Shown here: piece by piece, positions 45,139 to 55,446 of the stretch
Layout of the letters: every line of letters starts with the position of its first letter
Position numbering within the stretch: position 1 is the stretch's first letter
NCBI GenBank assembly: GCA_037952775.1
Contig: JBANAY010000003.1
Span: 7,006,001 to 7,070,000 of the forward strand
Reading direction: 5' to 3'
DNA length: 64,000 nt
Source of the DNA: Clonostachys chloroleuca
Taxonomy: Eukaryota > Ascomycota > Sordariomycetes > Hypocreales > Bionectriaceae
Made by a program: the position numbers and the translations under genes
The notes under the pieces: model-generated
Seen by the model: only the letters and a program-made list of their open reading frames with translations
Database searches by the model: none
Told to the model about the DNA's origin: nothing

Positions 45139-46973
45139 ATGTCTCCAAACCCAGAGAACGAGCTTGTCGACCATGAATTGTCTTCGAAACAAGACCTGGG
45201 GGCAACCATAGCCGACCCTCGGCTCGAGGACGCGTCCACCATCATCATACCAGATCGACAGCTAGAGAAGAAGGTCGTTCAGAAGCTCGACTTGCGCCTA
45301 GCTCCCATGTTTGCCGTCCTCTACTTCATCGCCTATCTCGACCGAAGCAATATTGGAAACGCCGCCATCGTGGGCTTGACCGAAGACCTGAAACTGACTG
45401 GTGCGCAATTCAGTACCGCCGTCAGTGTTTTCTTTGCAACTTATGTGGCGTTTGAGATCCCGGTCGTTCTGGCCATGAAGAAATTGAAGCCCAGCAGAGC
45501 CATCACCATGATGGTCATCGGTTGGTCGACAATCACGATTGGAACCGCCTTTGTCAAGAACTACGGGGAACTTGTCGCCGTTCGCCTTCTTCTCGGTTTG
45601 TGCGAGGCTGGTTTCTTCCCTAGTCTAAGCTTGTACATCACGATGGTGTATAAGAGAGAAGAACAGGTATGAAAACTTTCTTCAACCTGGACTGACGGCA
45701 GGCTGACAGTATACAGGGCCGCCGGATGGCCTATCTCTTCGGATCTGTCGCCCTTGCCGGCATGTTCGGCGGCCTGCTCGCCACTGGTATCACCAAGATT
45801 GGTCATGCTCATGGACTGAACGCCTGGAGGTAAGAACCATCGACGGAGAGCAGTTTATGATGACCCTTGTATTAGTCTAACTCCCAGAATAGTTGGCTGT
45901 ATATTATCGAAGGTTGCATTTCATTCATCGCAGCTGCCTGGGTATTTTGGGGACTACCCAATAACCCATCCGAGGCCAAATTCTGGAAACCGGAAGAGAA
46001 AGCGGTCATGGTTGCCCGAGACTGCCAACGCCTTGAGTACCTTGGAAATCTGAATTTCGAATGGGTTGAGGTTGGTCGAGCGCTCAAGGACCCCAAGGTC
46101 TGGCTATGGTACGTCTATTTTCATTATCCAAGTCCAAGAACCATTGAACTCATCTATTGATTATAGTGCTTTTATCCAATTCTTCCAAGACATCGTGCTC
46201 TATGGCTTCAGCACTTTCTTGCCGTCTATTCTTAAGCTCGATCTTGGTTTCAACTCAATGGAAGCCCAGTACCTGAGTGTCCCTGTCTACTTTCTCGGAG
46301 GAGTTTCCTTCTTTGTGAGTCGTCCTCTCAGTGATACGATTTCCCAGTCCAGGATCTGACTTTTCTTAGGCCGCTGCAATTGTAGGAGACAAGTATAAGC
46401 TCCGTGGTACAGTAAGTATTGACTCCATGTTCCAACCCGGCGGAATGATCAGATATCTTTTCTCTTACTAATTTGAGGTAGTTCCTCGGAATACTTGACA
46501 TTTTCGCCGTCATTGGATATGCGATTCTTCTCGGCGTCTCCAACAGCCCCGGTGCACGATATTTCGCATGCTTCCTCATTGCAATCCCCCTATATTGTGG
46601 ACCAGGTTTGAACGAAATCTGTAAGTGTACAAATCATGGACTGAACTGCAGAAAGTCTCTGCTAATACAGCCCCTAGGGATTAACAACAACATGGCCCCC
46701 CATTACCGCCGAGCCACCGCAATTGGCCTACAGCAAACCGTGGGAAATATTGCTGGTGTTGTTGCACCACAAGTGTATCGAACTGCTCCGTATCAGTTGG
46801 GGCACTGGTGCTCCCTCGGTTCCTCAATCATCTGTATCATTCTCATTACGGTCCAGATTCTTTATCTCAGGGCTCTTAACAGAAAGAAGGAACAGATTTC
46901 CAGCGGTGAGCGCGAAGACGATAGAAAGGAGACCACTGGGGAAGGAGCGCTTGATTTTCGCTATGTATATTAG
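45139..46973 (+). CDS. MFS transporter, Dal5/allantoate permease family
   Basis: Seven exons: 45139-45666, 45717-45829, 45893-46108, 46167-46314, 46370-46411, 46482-46620, 46678-46973 (1482 nt, 493 aa, phases consistent). The start is ATG 45139 (MSPNPENELVDHE); the frame upstream lacks an ATG. Marks: KLDLRLAPMFAVLYFIAYLDRSNIGNA in TM1, FFATYVAFEIP, RLLLGLCEAGFFPSLSLYITMVYKREEQ, WLYIIEG, and WINNNMAPHYRRATAIGLQQTVGN near TM11. Twelve membrane helices expected, plasma membrane. It probably imports an organic acid or N-containing anion that the neighbouring dehydrogenases metabolise (inference from the shared divergent promoter). Confidence 0.92.
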
Positions 46974-47542
46974 GCGGAAGGGGAACTGCCGTCTCCGACG
47001 GAAATTCTGGGGGGTTTTCTATTCTGTAGCCTACGTGCTGGCCTAGTTTTAATCAAACACCTATTGCTCTTGGAGCAAAAGTTTTATACTTTTCTGGTCC
47101 CCGTCGCCCCTCACAAAGCATAATCTCGACTCTCAGGCTGATTATTCCGATCCTTCAAGAATGCCTATCGCCAGTGAAATTTGTAAAGACTATCATGAAT
47201 GAACACAAAGATACTATCAAGATAGCTCTTCGATCCCAAAATGCATGGACGAACCGTGTTCACTAAATCAACCAAACGAGACTGACCTTCTGCTTACGCA
47301 AGCTGATATTTATTCAATATCGCTAAATATATAATCCAGAGGGAACACAATGACCACGGAGCGGGCCATGTTGCTTTGTTACATCATAACGCTACGTAAA
47401 TTTAGAATCGCGAAACGAGTTCTCCGATACCTTATTACAAATTACGCCCGTCCCGGTGATACCAGGAGAGAAGTCATGTTAGTGAAGAGTCATGCAAGGT
47501 ATTGTGCAATTTATTTCAGGCTATGTTACTTTCCATGACATA
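46974..47542. other. Convergent intergenic region, no gene seen
   Basis: Spacer between the 3' ends of the transporter and the DUF1445 gene; only a 62-codon chance frame. Confidence 0.5.
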
Positions 47543-48436
47543 TCAAAACTTGCGAATTGTTTCAACATCTAGGGTATCCAGCAGAATCATGTGCCCAGGG
47601 GAATGAGCCATCACCACGCCCTCAAGATTGGCTCGCATCACAGCCTCTTGCGGAGTGACACCACAGCCCCAGAAGACAGGCACTTCTGCCTCATTGTTCT
47701 TAAAGCTACTGAGCGGTTTTCCATCAATTTTCGCGAGAGGCGCATCCCCCCATTGTGGCGAATCAATATCCCGGATGCCGAGTCGCTCCAGGGCATCCCA
47801 TCCCCAAGCCACCGGCTCGCCGTGTGTGGAGGCAAAAGGCCGGGTGATATCTCGCACTCTCTCGACCTCAGACGCCGGGTATGATCGCATAGAGACAACA
47901 TATGTGCTATCCCGGAATACCCCAGCTGCACAGAGCGGCAGAGTAGTGCGATACATGGGCACGTTGCGGCCTCTGGCCGTGTGAGTAGGTGTTAGCCCGG
48001 CATCAGCCAAAGCAGTCTCGAAGCTGAAAGAGCATCCAATGAGGAAGGCGACATGATCATCAGTCCACTCTGTGACAATGTCCTCACAATCTTGCCTGTG
48101 GAGTTTTCCATCGACATAGACGTTATATTTAGGTGCATCGCGCCGGATATCCAAGCCCTTTGCCAGAGTTTCACCATCGATGCCTGGCAAGTGTGACTTG
48201 ATCTTGCCCCAATGGCCGGGAGTAGCTGACTCTGCAACTAGAGGGCAGGGTACTGTATTTCTTGCGCAAAGAAGTCGAAAGTCTGAAGCATAGCGAGATG
48301 GCAAGACTATCAAATTAGTCTGGACATAGCCGGGGGCGAGGCCCGAGGTATTTCCACATTTGTTAGAACGTGACAAGAGGCGGACATCGTGCCCAGATTT
48401 CAAGATCCCGGCGTTATTTCCGTGGGCAGCGGGCAT
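47543..48436 (-). CDS. D-glutamate cyclase-like / DUF1445 hydro-lyase family protein
   Basis: An intronless frame of 297 aa from ATG 48436. Family pattern: TSGLAPGYVQTNLIVLPSRYASDFRLLCARNTVPCPLV near the N-terminus (A-P-G-x-x-Q and the N-P-x-P-C-P-like block), VAFLIGCSFSFETAL, MYRTTLPLCAAGVF, VVSMRSYP, and the C-terminal VPVFWGCGVTPQEAVMRA...SPGHMLLLD-like block. Mammalian members close D-glutamate to 5-oxo-D-proline; bacterial and fungal members are annotated as putative hydro-lyases. The presence beside an importer and two dehydrogenases suggests it handles a carboxylate intermediate. A strong CGG-N7-CCG hairpin lies 197 bp upstream. Confidence 0.9.
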   Translation of the reverse strand: MPAAHGNNAGILKSGHDVRLLSRSNKCGNTSGLAPGYVQTNLIVLPSRYASDFRLLCARNTVPCPLVAESATPGHWGKIKSHLPGIDGETLAKGLDIRRDAPKYNVYVDGKLHRQDCEDIVTEWTDDHVAFLIGCSFSFETALADAGLTPTHTARGRNVPMYRTTLPLCAAGVFRDSTYVVSMRSYPASEVERVRDITRPFASTHGEPVAWGWDALERLGIRDIDSPQWGDAPLAKIDGKPLSSFKNNEAEVPVFWGCGVTPQEAVMRANLEGVVMAHSPGHMILLDTLDVETIRKF

Positions 48437-49421
48437 TGTGAAATGCTATGATTAAAAATAATAACAACTTTGACGTATCAAATCTAGCGTCAAAACACAG
48501 TGATCCAAAAGAGTACGGGGGTTGATAAACCATATCGCAATCTCGAAAGGGAAAACTGACATGATATGGCCTCCACGACACTGCACCGATCAGCCAACTC
48601 CATTTCGTAGACGACGAAGATAATCGCGGCGGCGGTGTTCCACCGCCGCGATTGCGGGGAGGTGGAGACAGAAGGACGAACATTACTAGGACTAACACAG
48701 GATGCTTGCACAGAAGTCCATCCTCGTGAAGAGTTCTGGATTAAATACAATCAAGTAGTGCATTTTACATGGCTCTTTCTTTGTCGGAGGTCCGCGGCTG
48801 TCAAGACATGGAAGAACGGACAGATCTCTTGCTGTCTGGTAACATAACCATAAACCCAGCAGGTCTTCCGAAATTATATGGGCAGAGAAAAGAAGCTGCA
48901 AGCCCTTGAAACTCACCAATTCGGCATACATTCAACAGATAGGATGGCAACTAAATAAGGCGTGACAATTTCAATGAATCGTGGACGCACATTCACAGAC
49001 GCTCACGCATCAACCACTGGATAAGACATCACTATTCTTAAGATTCCATTAGTAAAGCCGTCCAACCATCCCAATGCGATCCTTAAGAGCGTTACCGGCA
49101 ACAAGATCTCTCGAGGTTAACCACCCAGCTTGAATCCCATCGAACGATGCGTATGGGGCACTTCGAGAGAAAGGGGACCAGGTTCACCCAGTTGGTCATC
49201 CCCAGCTTTTGAGATACACACTGGTTCAATCGAAATGGCTAGCCTAGTGCAATTCTTTACGCCTTTATCAGTCGAAGTGGATCAAGATGCACACGAGTCA
49301 GTGACTAATGGCATGGGGCCCTTTTATCTGGAGCCCTCCACAACATCCATTCCTCCTCCTCACTTCATGATCAAGCAGGGTTCTGACCTTGATTCTACCG
49401 GTTTCCCAGGCCCTCCGCATC
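48437..49421. promoter_or_regulatory. Divergent upstream region of DUF1445 and Zn2Cys6 genes
   Basis: 985 bp without a gene. It contains the element at 48633-48645 and, nearer the regulator, a CGG-N4-CCG (48785-48794) followed by CCGCGG. Confidence 0.45.
48633..48645 (+). promoter_or_regulatory. CGG-N7-CCG element (CGGTGTTCCACCG) inside a 9-bp hairpin
   Basis: A perfect CGG-N7-CCG. The wider 48629-48649 sequence GCGGCGGTG-TTC-CACCGCCGC is a perfect 9-bp inverted repeat with a 3-nt loop. It is the best copy of the element shared by the aldehyde dehydrogenase and dehydrogenase/transporter upstream regions. Confidence 0.55.
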
Positions 49422-51640
49422 ATGGATCAAAGTCCAGTCGAAAGTTCCAAGACAGCGATTGGAGAAGCAACAACTGTCTCGTGAGTGCGCTTCATGTCCA
49501 ACTTACATACCCTTGATCATCCACTGTTAACACCACGTCAGATGTGTCCGTTGCCGGAGGCGCAAGGCAAGTACTAACCAAAATATCCAATTACGATCTG
49601 CACCCGAGTTAACAACGATTCGTGCATCAGATAAAATGCGATCGCAGACAGCCATGCGCACGATGTGTCAAGGCGGGCACTGAGTGCACTCGTGCGGGGA
49701 CGGGAGAGAAGCAGAGACCAATATCACGAAGATATGTGCAAGCCTTGGAGAATCAAGTAGCGTCTCTTGAGATATTCATAAAAAAAGTCGCCATCGCAGA
49801 TGCCGAGCAGCGAGACCACATGTTGGCTGCCTTCCAGCCAGCCAGTACAAATGCCGCGCCTCAAGATTCTCTCAGCACCACCTCGACGCAGGAAGTCAGA
49901 TCGCCAGAAGACGCCGCCGAGCATTCCGAAGCAAGCCTTGCACGCTCATCCGCCGGCCAGATGAGGAAGCGCATCTCGAGCAGCGCGGCCTGTTTCTACG
50001 GTGGCACAAGCTTGTTTCAGATTCACCTGTCGGGGGAATATCTAGCTCCAACGGGCGATCCGATCAGTGAAGAATCACCAAGTCCCTCGAACGCAGATTC
50101 ATCAAGCCATCACATCGGCCCCGTGATGACTCAAGCGCCGTTTCCTTTTGCTCCCCACGATGATGTCTGTCAGCGGCTCATGGCGACCTTTTTCAAACAG
50201 CAGTATCAGTACAACATGTGCATATATCGCGAGTACTTTCTCCGAGACTATGACTGCGGTACCGGACGTTATTACTCCGACTTACTCCTATATGCCATCT
50301 GCGCCATGGGTGCATTGGCTTCTGGCGAGCCTTCCGACCGTGGTCTTTCCGAGATCTTCGCAACACAGGCGCAGTCTCTCTTGTTTCCATCCTTTGACCA
50401 GCCCGATCTCACTGTTCTGCAAGCCCTTGTCCTCCTTGGGCAGCGCGAGATCGGCCACTGTCGGCCATCCAAGGGCTGGCTCTTTTGCGGCATCGCTTTC
50501 CGACTGGCTCATGAAATGGGTCTTCATCTTGATCCGAATAATTGGAGTGGCTCTGCCGAATCAGAGGTGGACCGCGAGATACTAAGACGAGTCTACTGGG
50601 CTACCTTCATTGCCGACAAGAACCTCAGTTTATACTTTGGTCGGCCTCCAGCGCTTTACCCTCACGAGTCTGATGTCCGAAATACTGTTCGCCTACCATA
50701 CCCAACAGATTGGGAGGGACTGCTGGACACGTACATCGCTCCGGGTATATCCATCACCGCATACGAAGACGGGATTGCGCTCGTGGGTGCCTTTATTTAC
50801 AGGGCGGAACTATCCAAGATTCAGCACTGTATCATCACAGATCTATTCGAGAATCGACGGCCAGGAGCCCACAATGCAGCGATCGCTGCCACAGTTCAGC
50901 GCATCCATACTGATCTAACTAAATGGCTTTCAAGCCTACCTGGCAAACTATATTGGAATCAGTGGACGGTCGGCCATGTTCCAGCATGTGTGCTGTATCT
51001 CCAGTAAGTCTCTATACCACTTCGAACATGTTTCCTCTAACAAATTCCAAGCATGCAATTCCACACCTCGATGATAATTCTACACCGCCCACCTCGCCAT
51101 TCATTCAATACTCCGGACATTTCATCAAGTGAAGATGTAGAGATATGTTACGAATCTCTGCAGGCCATCTTACGATTAATGCGTAGCTATTCTCGTCTTT
51201 ATCGCTACGAAGAGCTTCCCCTTGATTTCGTGCACACGCTATCTGTAGCAGCAAGCACCGTCCTCATGCGACGCTGGCTCGATAAAGATATGCATCAGAT
51301 GGAAAAGGAAATGAACCTCATAGTCCAGGCCATGCAGGTTATCAAGGAAACATGGCCGTGCGTGGAGGAGATTGAGAAGAGTGTCTGCAAGATCGAGAAG
51401 TGCGAGAAACCTGCAGATAACGTGCCGGAAATCGACGCCATGCTTGATGCCGGCTTCATGGCCGGGCTCTCTACACCATATGAAGGGGAGAATTGGTCGA
51501 TGCCAGATCAGTACACTCAGGATATGTTTGATGTCACGCTCGGCCCAGTGCTGACGGATGGGATCCTCGGTGGTGTTCGGGATGATGCAGGGCAGTTGAT
51601 TGTAGAGATCTTTCCTCACACTCTGGAGAAGGGCGAATAG
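49422..51640 (+). CDS. Zn2Cys6 transcription factor, zinc cluster with anomalous spacing
   Basis: Best model: exons 49422-49480, 49543-49570, 49631-51003, 51052-51640 (2049 nt, 682 aa). The start is ATG 49422 (MDQSPVESSKTAIGEATTV). The cluster reads C21-x2-C24-x7-C32-x5-C38-x2-C41-x6-C48; the family has x6 between the second and third Cys. One missing G after CCGGAG would give the canonical RRRK with a GCAAGT (GC-AG) donor at 49567, so a 1-nt loss or sequencing error is plausible. As it stands, only the weak GTACTA donor keeps the frame. Downstream: coiled coil (YVQALENQVASLEIFIKKV), then the fungal-specific domain (LLYAICAMGALASGEPSDR, GWLFCGIAFRLAHEMGLHLD, RVYWATFIADKNLSLYFGRPPAL). Presumed nuclear regulator of region B. 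Confidence 0.8.
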
Positions 51641-51909
51641 AGATTCTCAGAGGTAGATTCGAGGAAAACCGCTATTCTTTACCAGTCTAATTTCTCTAAT
51701 CAACCACTATAATTGTACCCTGGGGTTTATTTCTGACCAAGTTATGTTGCTTAAGATAATACTACTGAATTCGCGGTCGGATGAATAGTATACAGTTAAT
51801 ACTGTGTCTACGACGGTGAAGCTATTCAGCCTCTCTGTACCAACCATTTCATCTGATAGTAGCAACAAAAATAATTACTTCTTCGCAGTCCGTATGGCCA
51901 ACTATAGGT

Positions 51910-53585
51910 TCAAAGAAGCAGCGGCAACAGGGCTCCGTTGTCGTTGCGTAGTCGATAGAGCGCCAATTCAAGCCTTTCTACACATCCTCGATGTCCTTCA
52001 CCCTTAGCAAGGGCCTTTGCGCTTTCGATCTCATCCGCACCAACGCCCAACGCCCCTTCATTTAATACTATGTTAAGGATACTCAGTATTCCGTACTCGG
52101 CTGCTGCTTCGAGGGTCGTTCGCCCGTTGAAATCAGCCCCTTTATCAAGAAGTAATCTCATATTCTCTGGCTGCTCTTGATAGCGGCAAGTTGAAGAGCT
52201 GTAGCGTCGCCGTTCATTGCTGGAGGAGCATTGACATCTGCGCCCTTGTCCAGGAGAAGCTTAACGATCTCAAAATCACCCTTCTCGCAAGCCTGCTGTA
52301 AAGGCGTTCTTTAAAGCCCTCGTTCTGCCCGTCGGTTGACATTTACATCCCTATCCAACAGGAGTTTTACGGTCTGTATTCTTCCCGTTTAAATAGTACA
52401 GAGAAGCGGTGTTGAGTATTGATTGACACTCGCAGTGCGAACGCCAGCCTCAAGGAGCAACGTTATGATATCCTCCCACTCTGAATCGGCTCGCCTCGCT
52501 GAAGAATATTCGGAGCGGATTGAAGAGTATTTAAGCCAATGATCGATATAAGCATGCCCCTCGGTTGGCTGCAAAATGGCAATATACAGAATATTCGAGC
52601 TCCAGTTCTTGTAGGCATGGGCATGCTCATAACTATTAACGTCTAAGTTAAGGGCAAGCAAATGTTTGAATACCGAGGTGTCGCAGCAGAGCAGAGCGAT
52701 TTCGAGGGCTCCGAAGCCGAAACCTCTTGTGTGCTGGGCCTGTCAAACTTAAAGTCCGCTCAGCATTGAACTCCTCATCGAACTCTGGGCGTTCCAGATG
52801 CTCGCCATTGGACTGGCAACCCTATAGTAGGACATGATTGTTTTGTATATCGGACTCGAGGACGCCGTTGAAACGGCGGCCTGATGCCCATGTCTGGCCG
52901 TCTTGTATCGCTTGATGCTGGAGGCTAGGGCAAGCGGTAGCTAGCTGTATTGGAGCTCCCAAACTTGGAACCTCTTCCGTAATAGATTTTGCATCAAACT
53001 CCGAGTACTCTACATACTCGCCATTGTGCTGGCGAACCTCTAGCCGGAGAAGGTTGTTCTGTGCAAAAGACATTCTCGGCGCTGTAAACTTCCATTAGCG
53101 ATGAATACTACCCTATTTACAATTCCGACTCACTTATTGAAACGATAGGCACTTGTTCCGATAGTCCGAAGTAATGTCGCTGTGCTTTGATCACCCTTCT
53201 TTCGTCCAAGATAGTCTCTCTAAGTCTGATTGGGGGGCTGAGATCTGGTTGCTTTAGACGGTTATAGATGGGGAGGATTGATTTCCAGTCACTCTGCTTC
53301 ATATGTTTTGCAGCGCCCCATCTTTTCAATTGTTGCTCATACTGCGACTGGCTGTACCCTTGTCAGTATCTCACTCCATGGAGGACCGGACGTGTTATGT
53401 CAAGGATCATACACTCGAACTTACGTTGCTTCAAATTGATGGTCCTCGCGCATGACCTCCATCACCGTCCTACCGCCATTCTTATTATTCGACAGGGGAA
53501 GGCCTTCAATGAATCGTAGGTGCAGAATCGTCTCATTTTGCGCTTCCCAGACCGTTTGTGGGATGGTCCTGGATGAGCTCGCCAT
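51910..53585 (-). pseudogene. Clr5-domain ankyrin-repeat protein, broken
   Basis: The N-terminal Clr5 domain is intact over two exons (53425-53585 and up to 53351): IPQTVWEAQNETILHLRFIEGLPL, VMEVMREDHQFEATQSQYEQQLKRWGAAKHMKQSDW. Another exon starts near 53080 (MSFAQNNLLRLEV). The sequence then decays. Two related modules (HNGEYVEYSEFDAK and SNGEHLERPEFDEE) lie in different frames with a stop between them. Ankyrin-like pieces follow (EWEDIITLLLEAGV, TPLQQACEKGDFEIVKLLLDKGADVNAP, MRLLLDKGADFNGRTTLEAAAEYG), interrupted by TAA at 52311-52313 and a frame change at about 52158-52175. Intact members are large intracellular proteins of unknown role, numerous and often degenerate in Pezizomycotina. 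Confidence 0.75.
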
Positions 53586-54775
53586 AATCTTAGTACGCCG
53601 TGAGACGAAGATGAGAGTCTGGTAAAAATAAATTTGGAACAAGAGTTGATCTACCATGGTATGAAAAGGACGAGAACCAGGTAAATGCCTCGCTAGTAAG
53701 TCTTCTCAAATCCTAACTCGCCGGGCTACTTATTATCAACACACCAGACTTTGGCCATTCCAGATATTGGTTCTGGCTGCCTTTCGGTCGCCTTCGCCAG
53801 ATTTTGGTCACCCAAGATTTTGGGCGCTCAACAGTAAGCTTGTGCCTAACAGCCCAATCTCAAGAGCCTATGAGAGCCGTCTGCAGTTTTAACCAATACC
53901 ATCCCTTGAACTAAGTAAGTGGCTATGAAGAGCTCGGTAGAAAGAATAGAAGCATGAGGGCAATCGGTCCAGAAGGAGCTCGCGTGCAGCAGAGGATTGG
54001 GATTGTAAGATAGCACGTGACCTCACATTGAAAGCTATGAATGATCAGAGCCTTGCGAGACAGCACAATTGAACGTATCTAGAGCCTGGCGGGCAATTGA
54101 GTATATCCAAGACACACCGAGACGGCCAGGGCTTATATTGTAGCTTCCTAGTTCGTCCGATGTGTTTGAGGTTTAACTTGACCATCTACAGGGTCATTTT
54201 TGACTTAATCCATACCTAAACATTCCCTCTCTAGATTTACATAAGTATCATCCTCATCCGTTGTACAACACTGCATGTCACTGTATCTGCGTGGCTGTGG
54301 ATTGATTGAAGAAGAGAAGAAGAAGAGGAATCTTTTCGGGCTTGCCGACAATGGAAGCATTCTATGCTATTGTTCAAGAAAAAAAGTATATCATACCGCC
54401 TTCCCTGTCCCTATTGCGCCAATTCCTCCAATGAGTCTCCAGGTGTTCTTCGGCAAGTATAACTCGCACGAAGGTATACAGAGAGGTGTCAAATACCACA
54501 TCAGCTTCTGTGGCCATGGTTGGTAGTAGAGCGGTTATCTACCTTCGCCATGCTCCAGCACTCTGTGAGACTCGTTGATTTCGGTGAATCAATATAGTGG
54601 CCATAAATTCGTCACTGCTGTTATCGTGTAATTCGCTCGATTCTCCGTGATCATAATGAGAGGCGTGCAGTTAATCGACATAGGTCCTCGGTGGGGAACC
54701 AGGCCATCTTCCACAGGTTACTTCCAGGTTGTCAAGAGAAGCCTTGAGCAGGTAGATAGAAAGGAATAAAGTAAC
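53586..54775. other. Intergenic, 1.2 kb, no gene seen
   Basis: Only short frames; an 83-codon plus-strand frame at 54275-54526 has no motif and is probably chance. Confidence 0.5.
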
Positions 54776-55300
54776 TCATCGGGTGTCTGATGATTCGAAG
54801 CTCGACACGGTATATAACGATTCGTTGAGTGTTTCTGCTGTGGACGAATAGCTTGGGGGTCGCTGAGTCCTTGTCGCAAGAATCGAATGGTACTCGATCT
54901 CCTCCTCGGTCATCTTGACGGGCGATTCAAGCTTGTATGCCGGCAGTGGCTCTTGGATCGGGCTCTCTTCCGATACCAGCACGACCCGAGGCGCGTTTGG
55001 TGCTGTCGAGGCTACGGGCGGGGGAGAGGGAGATTTTGTGATTGACGAGACGAATCTCCTCCTGTCGATGATGGCTCGGATTGCCGTGAAGAGGATGCTC
55101 ATGCCGAAGAGGACACCGAAGGCTACGCCAGCGACCATCCCCGGGTTGATCTTGTAGCCATCGTCACTAGTGTCTCTAGTGTGCACCTTGATCCCAAGAA
55201 TATCTACTGGGGCGGCGGACGCTAATGACGGGAGGAGGAATGCCAAGTATATCGCCATCAGCAATCGCTGGGGAAGAGACTGGTGAATGTGGAGGCTCAT
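54776..55300 (-). CDS. Small one-pass membrane protein, possible surface protein
   Basis: ATG 55300 begins MSLHIHQSLPQRLLMAIYLAFLLPSLASA, a good signal peptide, so I choose it over the in-frame ATG at 55519, whose extension translates a pyrimidine tract into Phe/Leu/Ser-rich sequence. 174 aa: a short ectodomain (APVDILGIKVHTRDTSDDGYKINP), one membrane helix (GMVAGVAFGVLFGMSILFTAI), a basic stop-transfer (DRRR), and a Pro/Ser-rich cytosolic tail with PPSY and LPAY motifs, possible WW-domain or arrestin-adaptor ligands. No named domain. Similar small proteins are common in filamentous fungi. Confidence 0.7.
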   Translation of the reverse strand: MSLHIHQSLPQRLLMAIYLAFLLPSLASAAPVDILGIKVHTRDTSDDGYKINPGMVAGVAFGVLFGMSILFTAIRAIIDRRRFVSSITKSPSPPPVASTAPNAPRVVLVSEESPIQEPLPAYKLESPVKMTEEEIEYHSILATRTQRPPSYSSTAETLNESLYTVSSFESSDTR

Positions 55301-55314
55301 TTCCGGCGGGTATG

Positions 55315-55446
55315 AAAGTAAAAAGAAGAGAAGAAAAAGAAAACCGCTAGTAGAAGAAGAACGCAGAAAGAAAAAAGTGAAGCTAGTGAAAAAAGCACAC
55401 AAGAAGAAGAGAAAAAGGAGAAGAGAAGAGAAAAAGAAAAAGAAAC
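55315..55446. repeat. Purine-rich (GA) low-complexity tract, about 130 bp
   Basis: Long GAAA/AGAAG runs on the plus strand, so a C/T-rich tract on the coding strand directly before ATG 55300. CT-rich leaders are common in fungal promoters and 5' UTRs; this one is unusually long. Confidence 0.75.
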
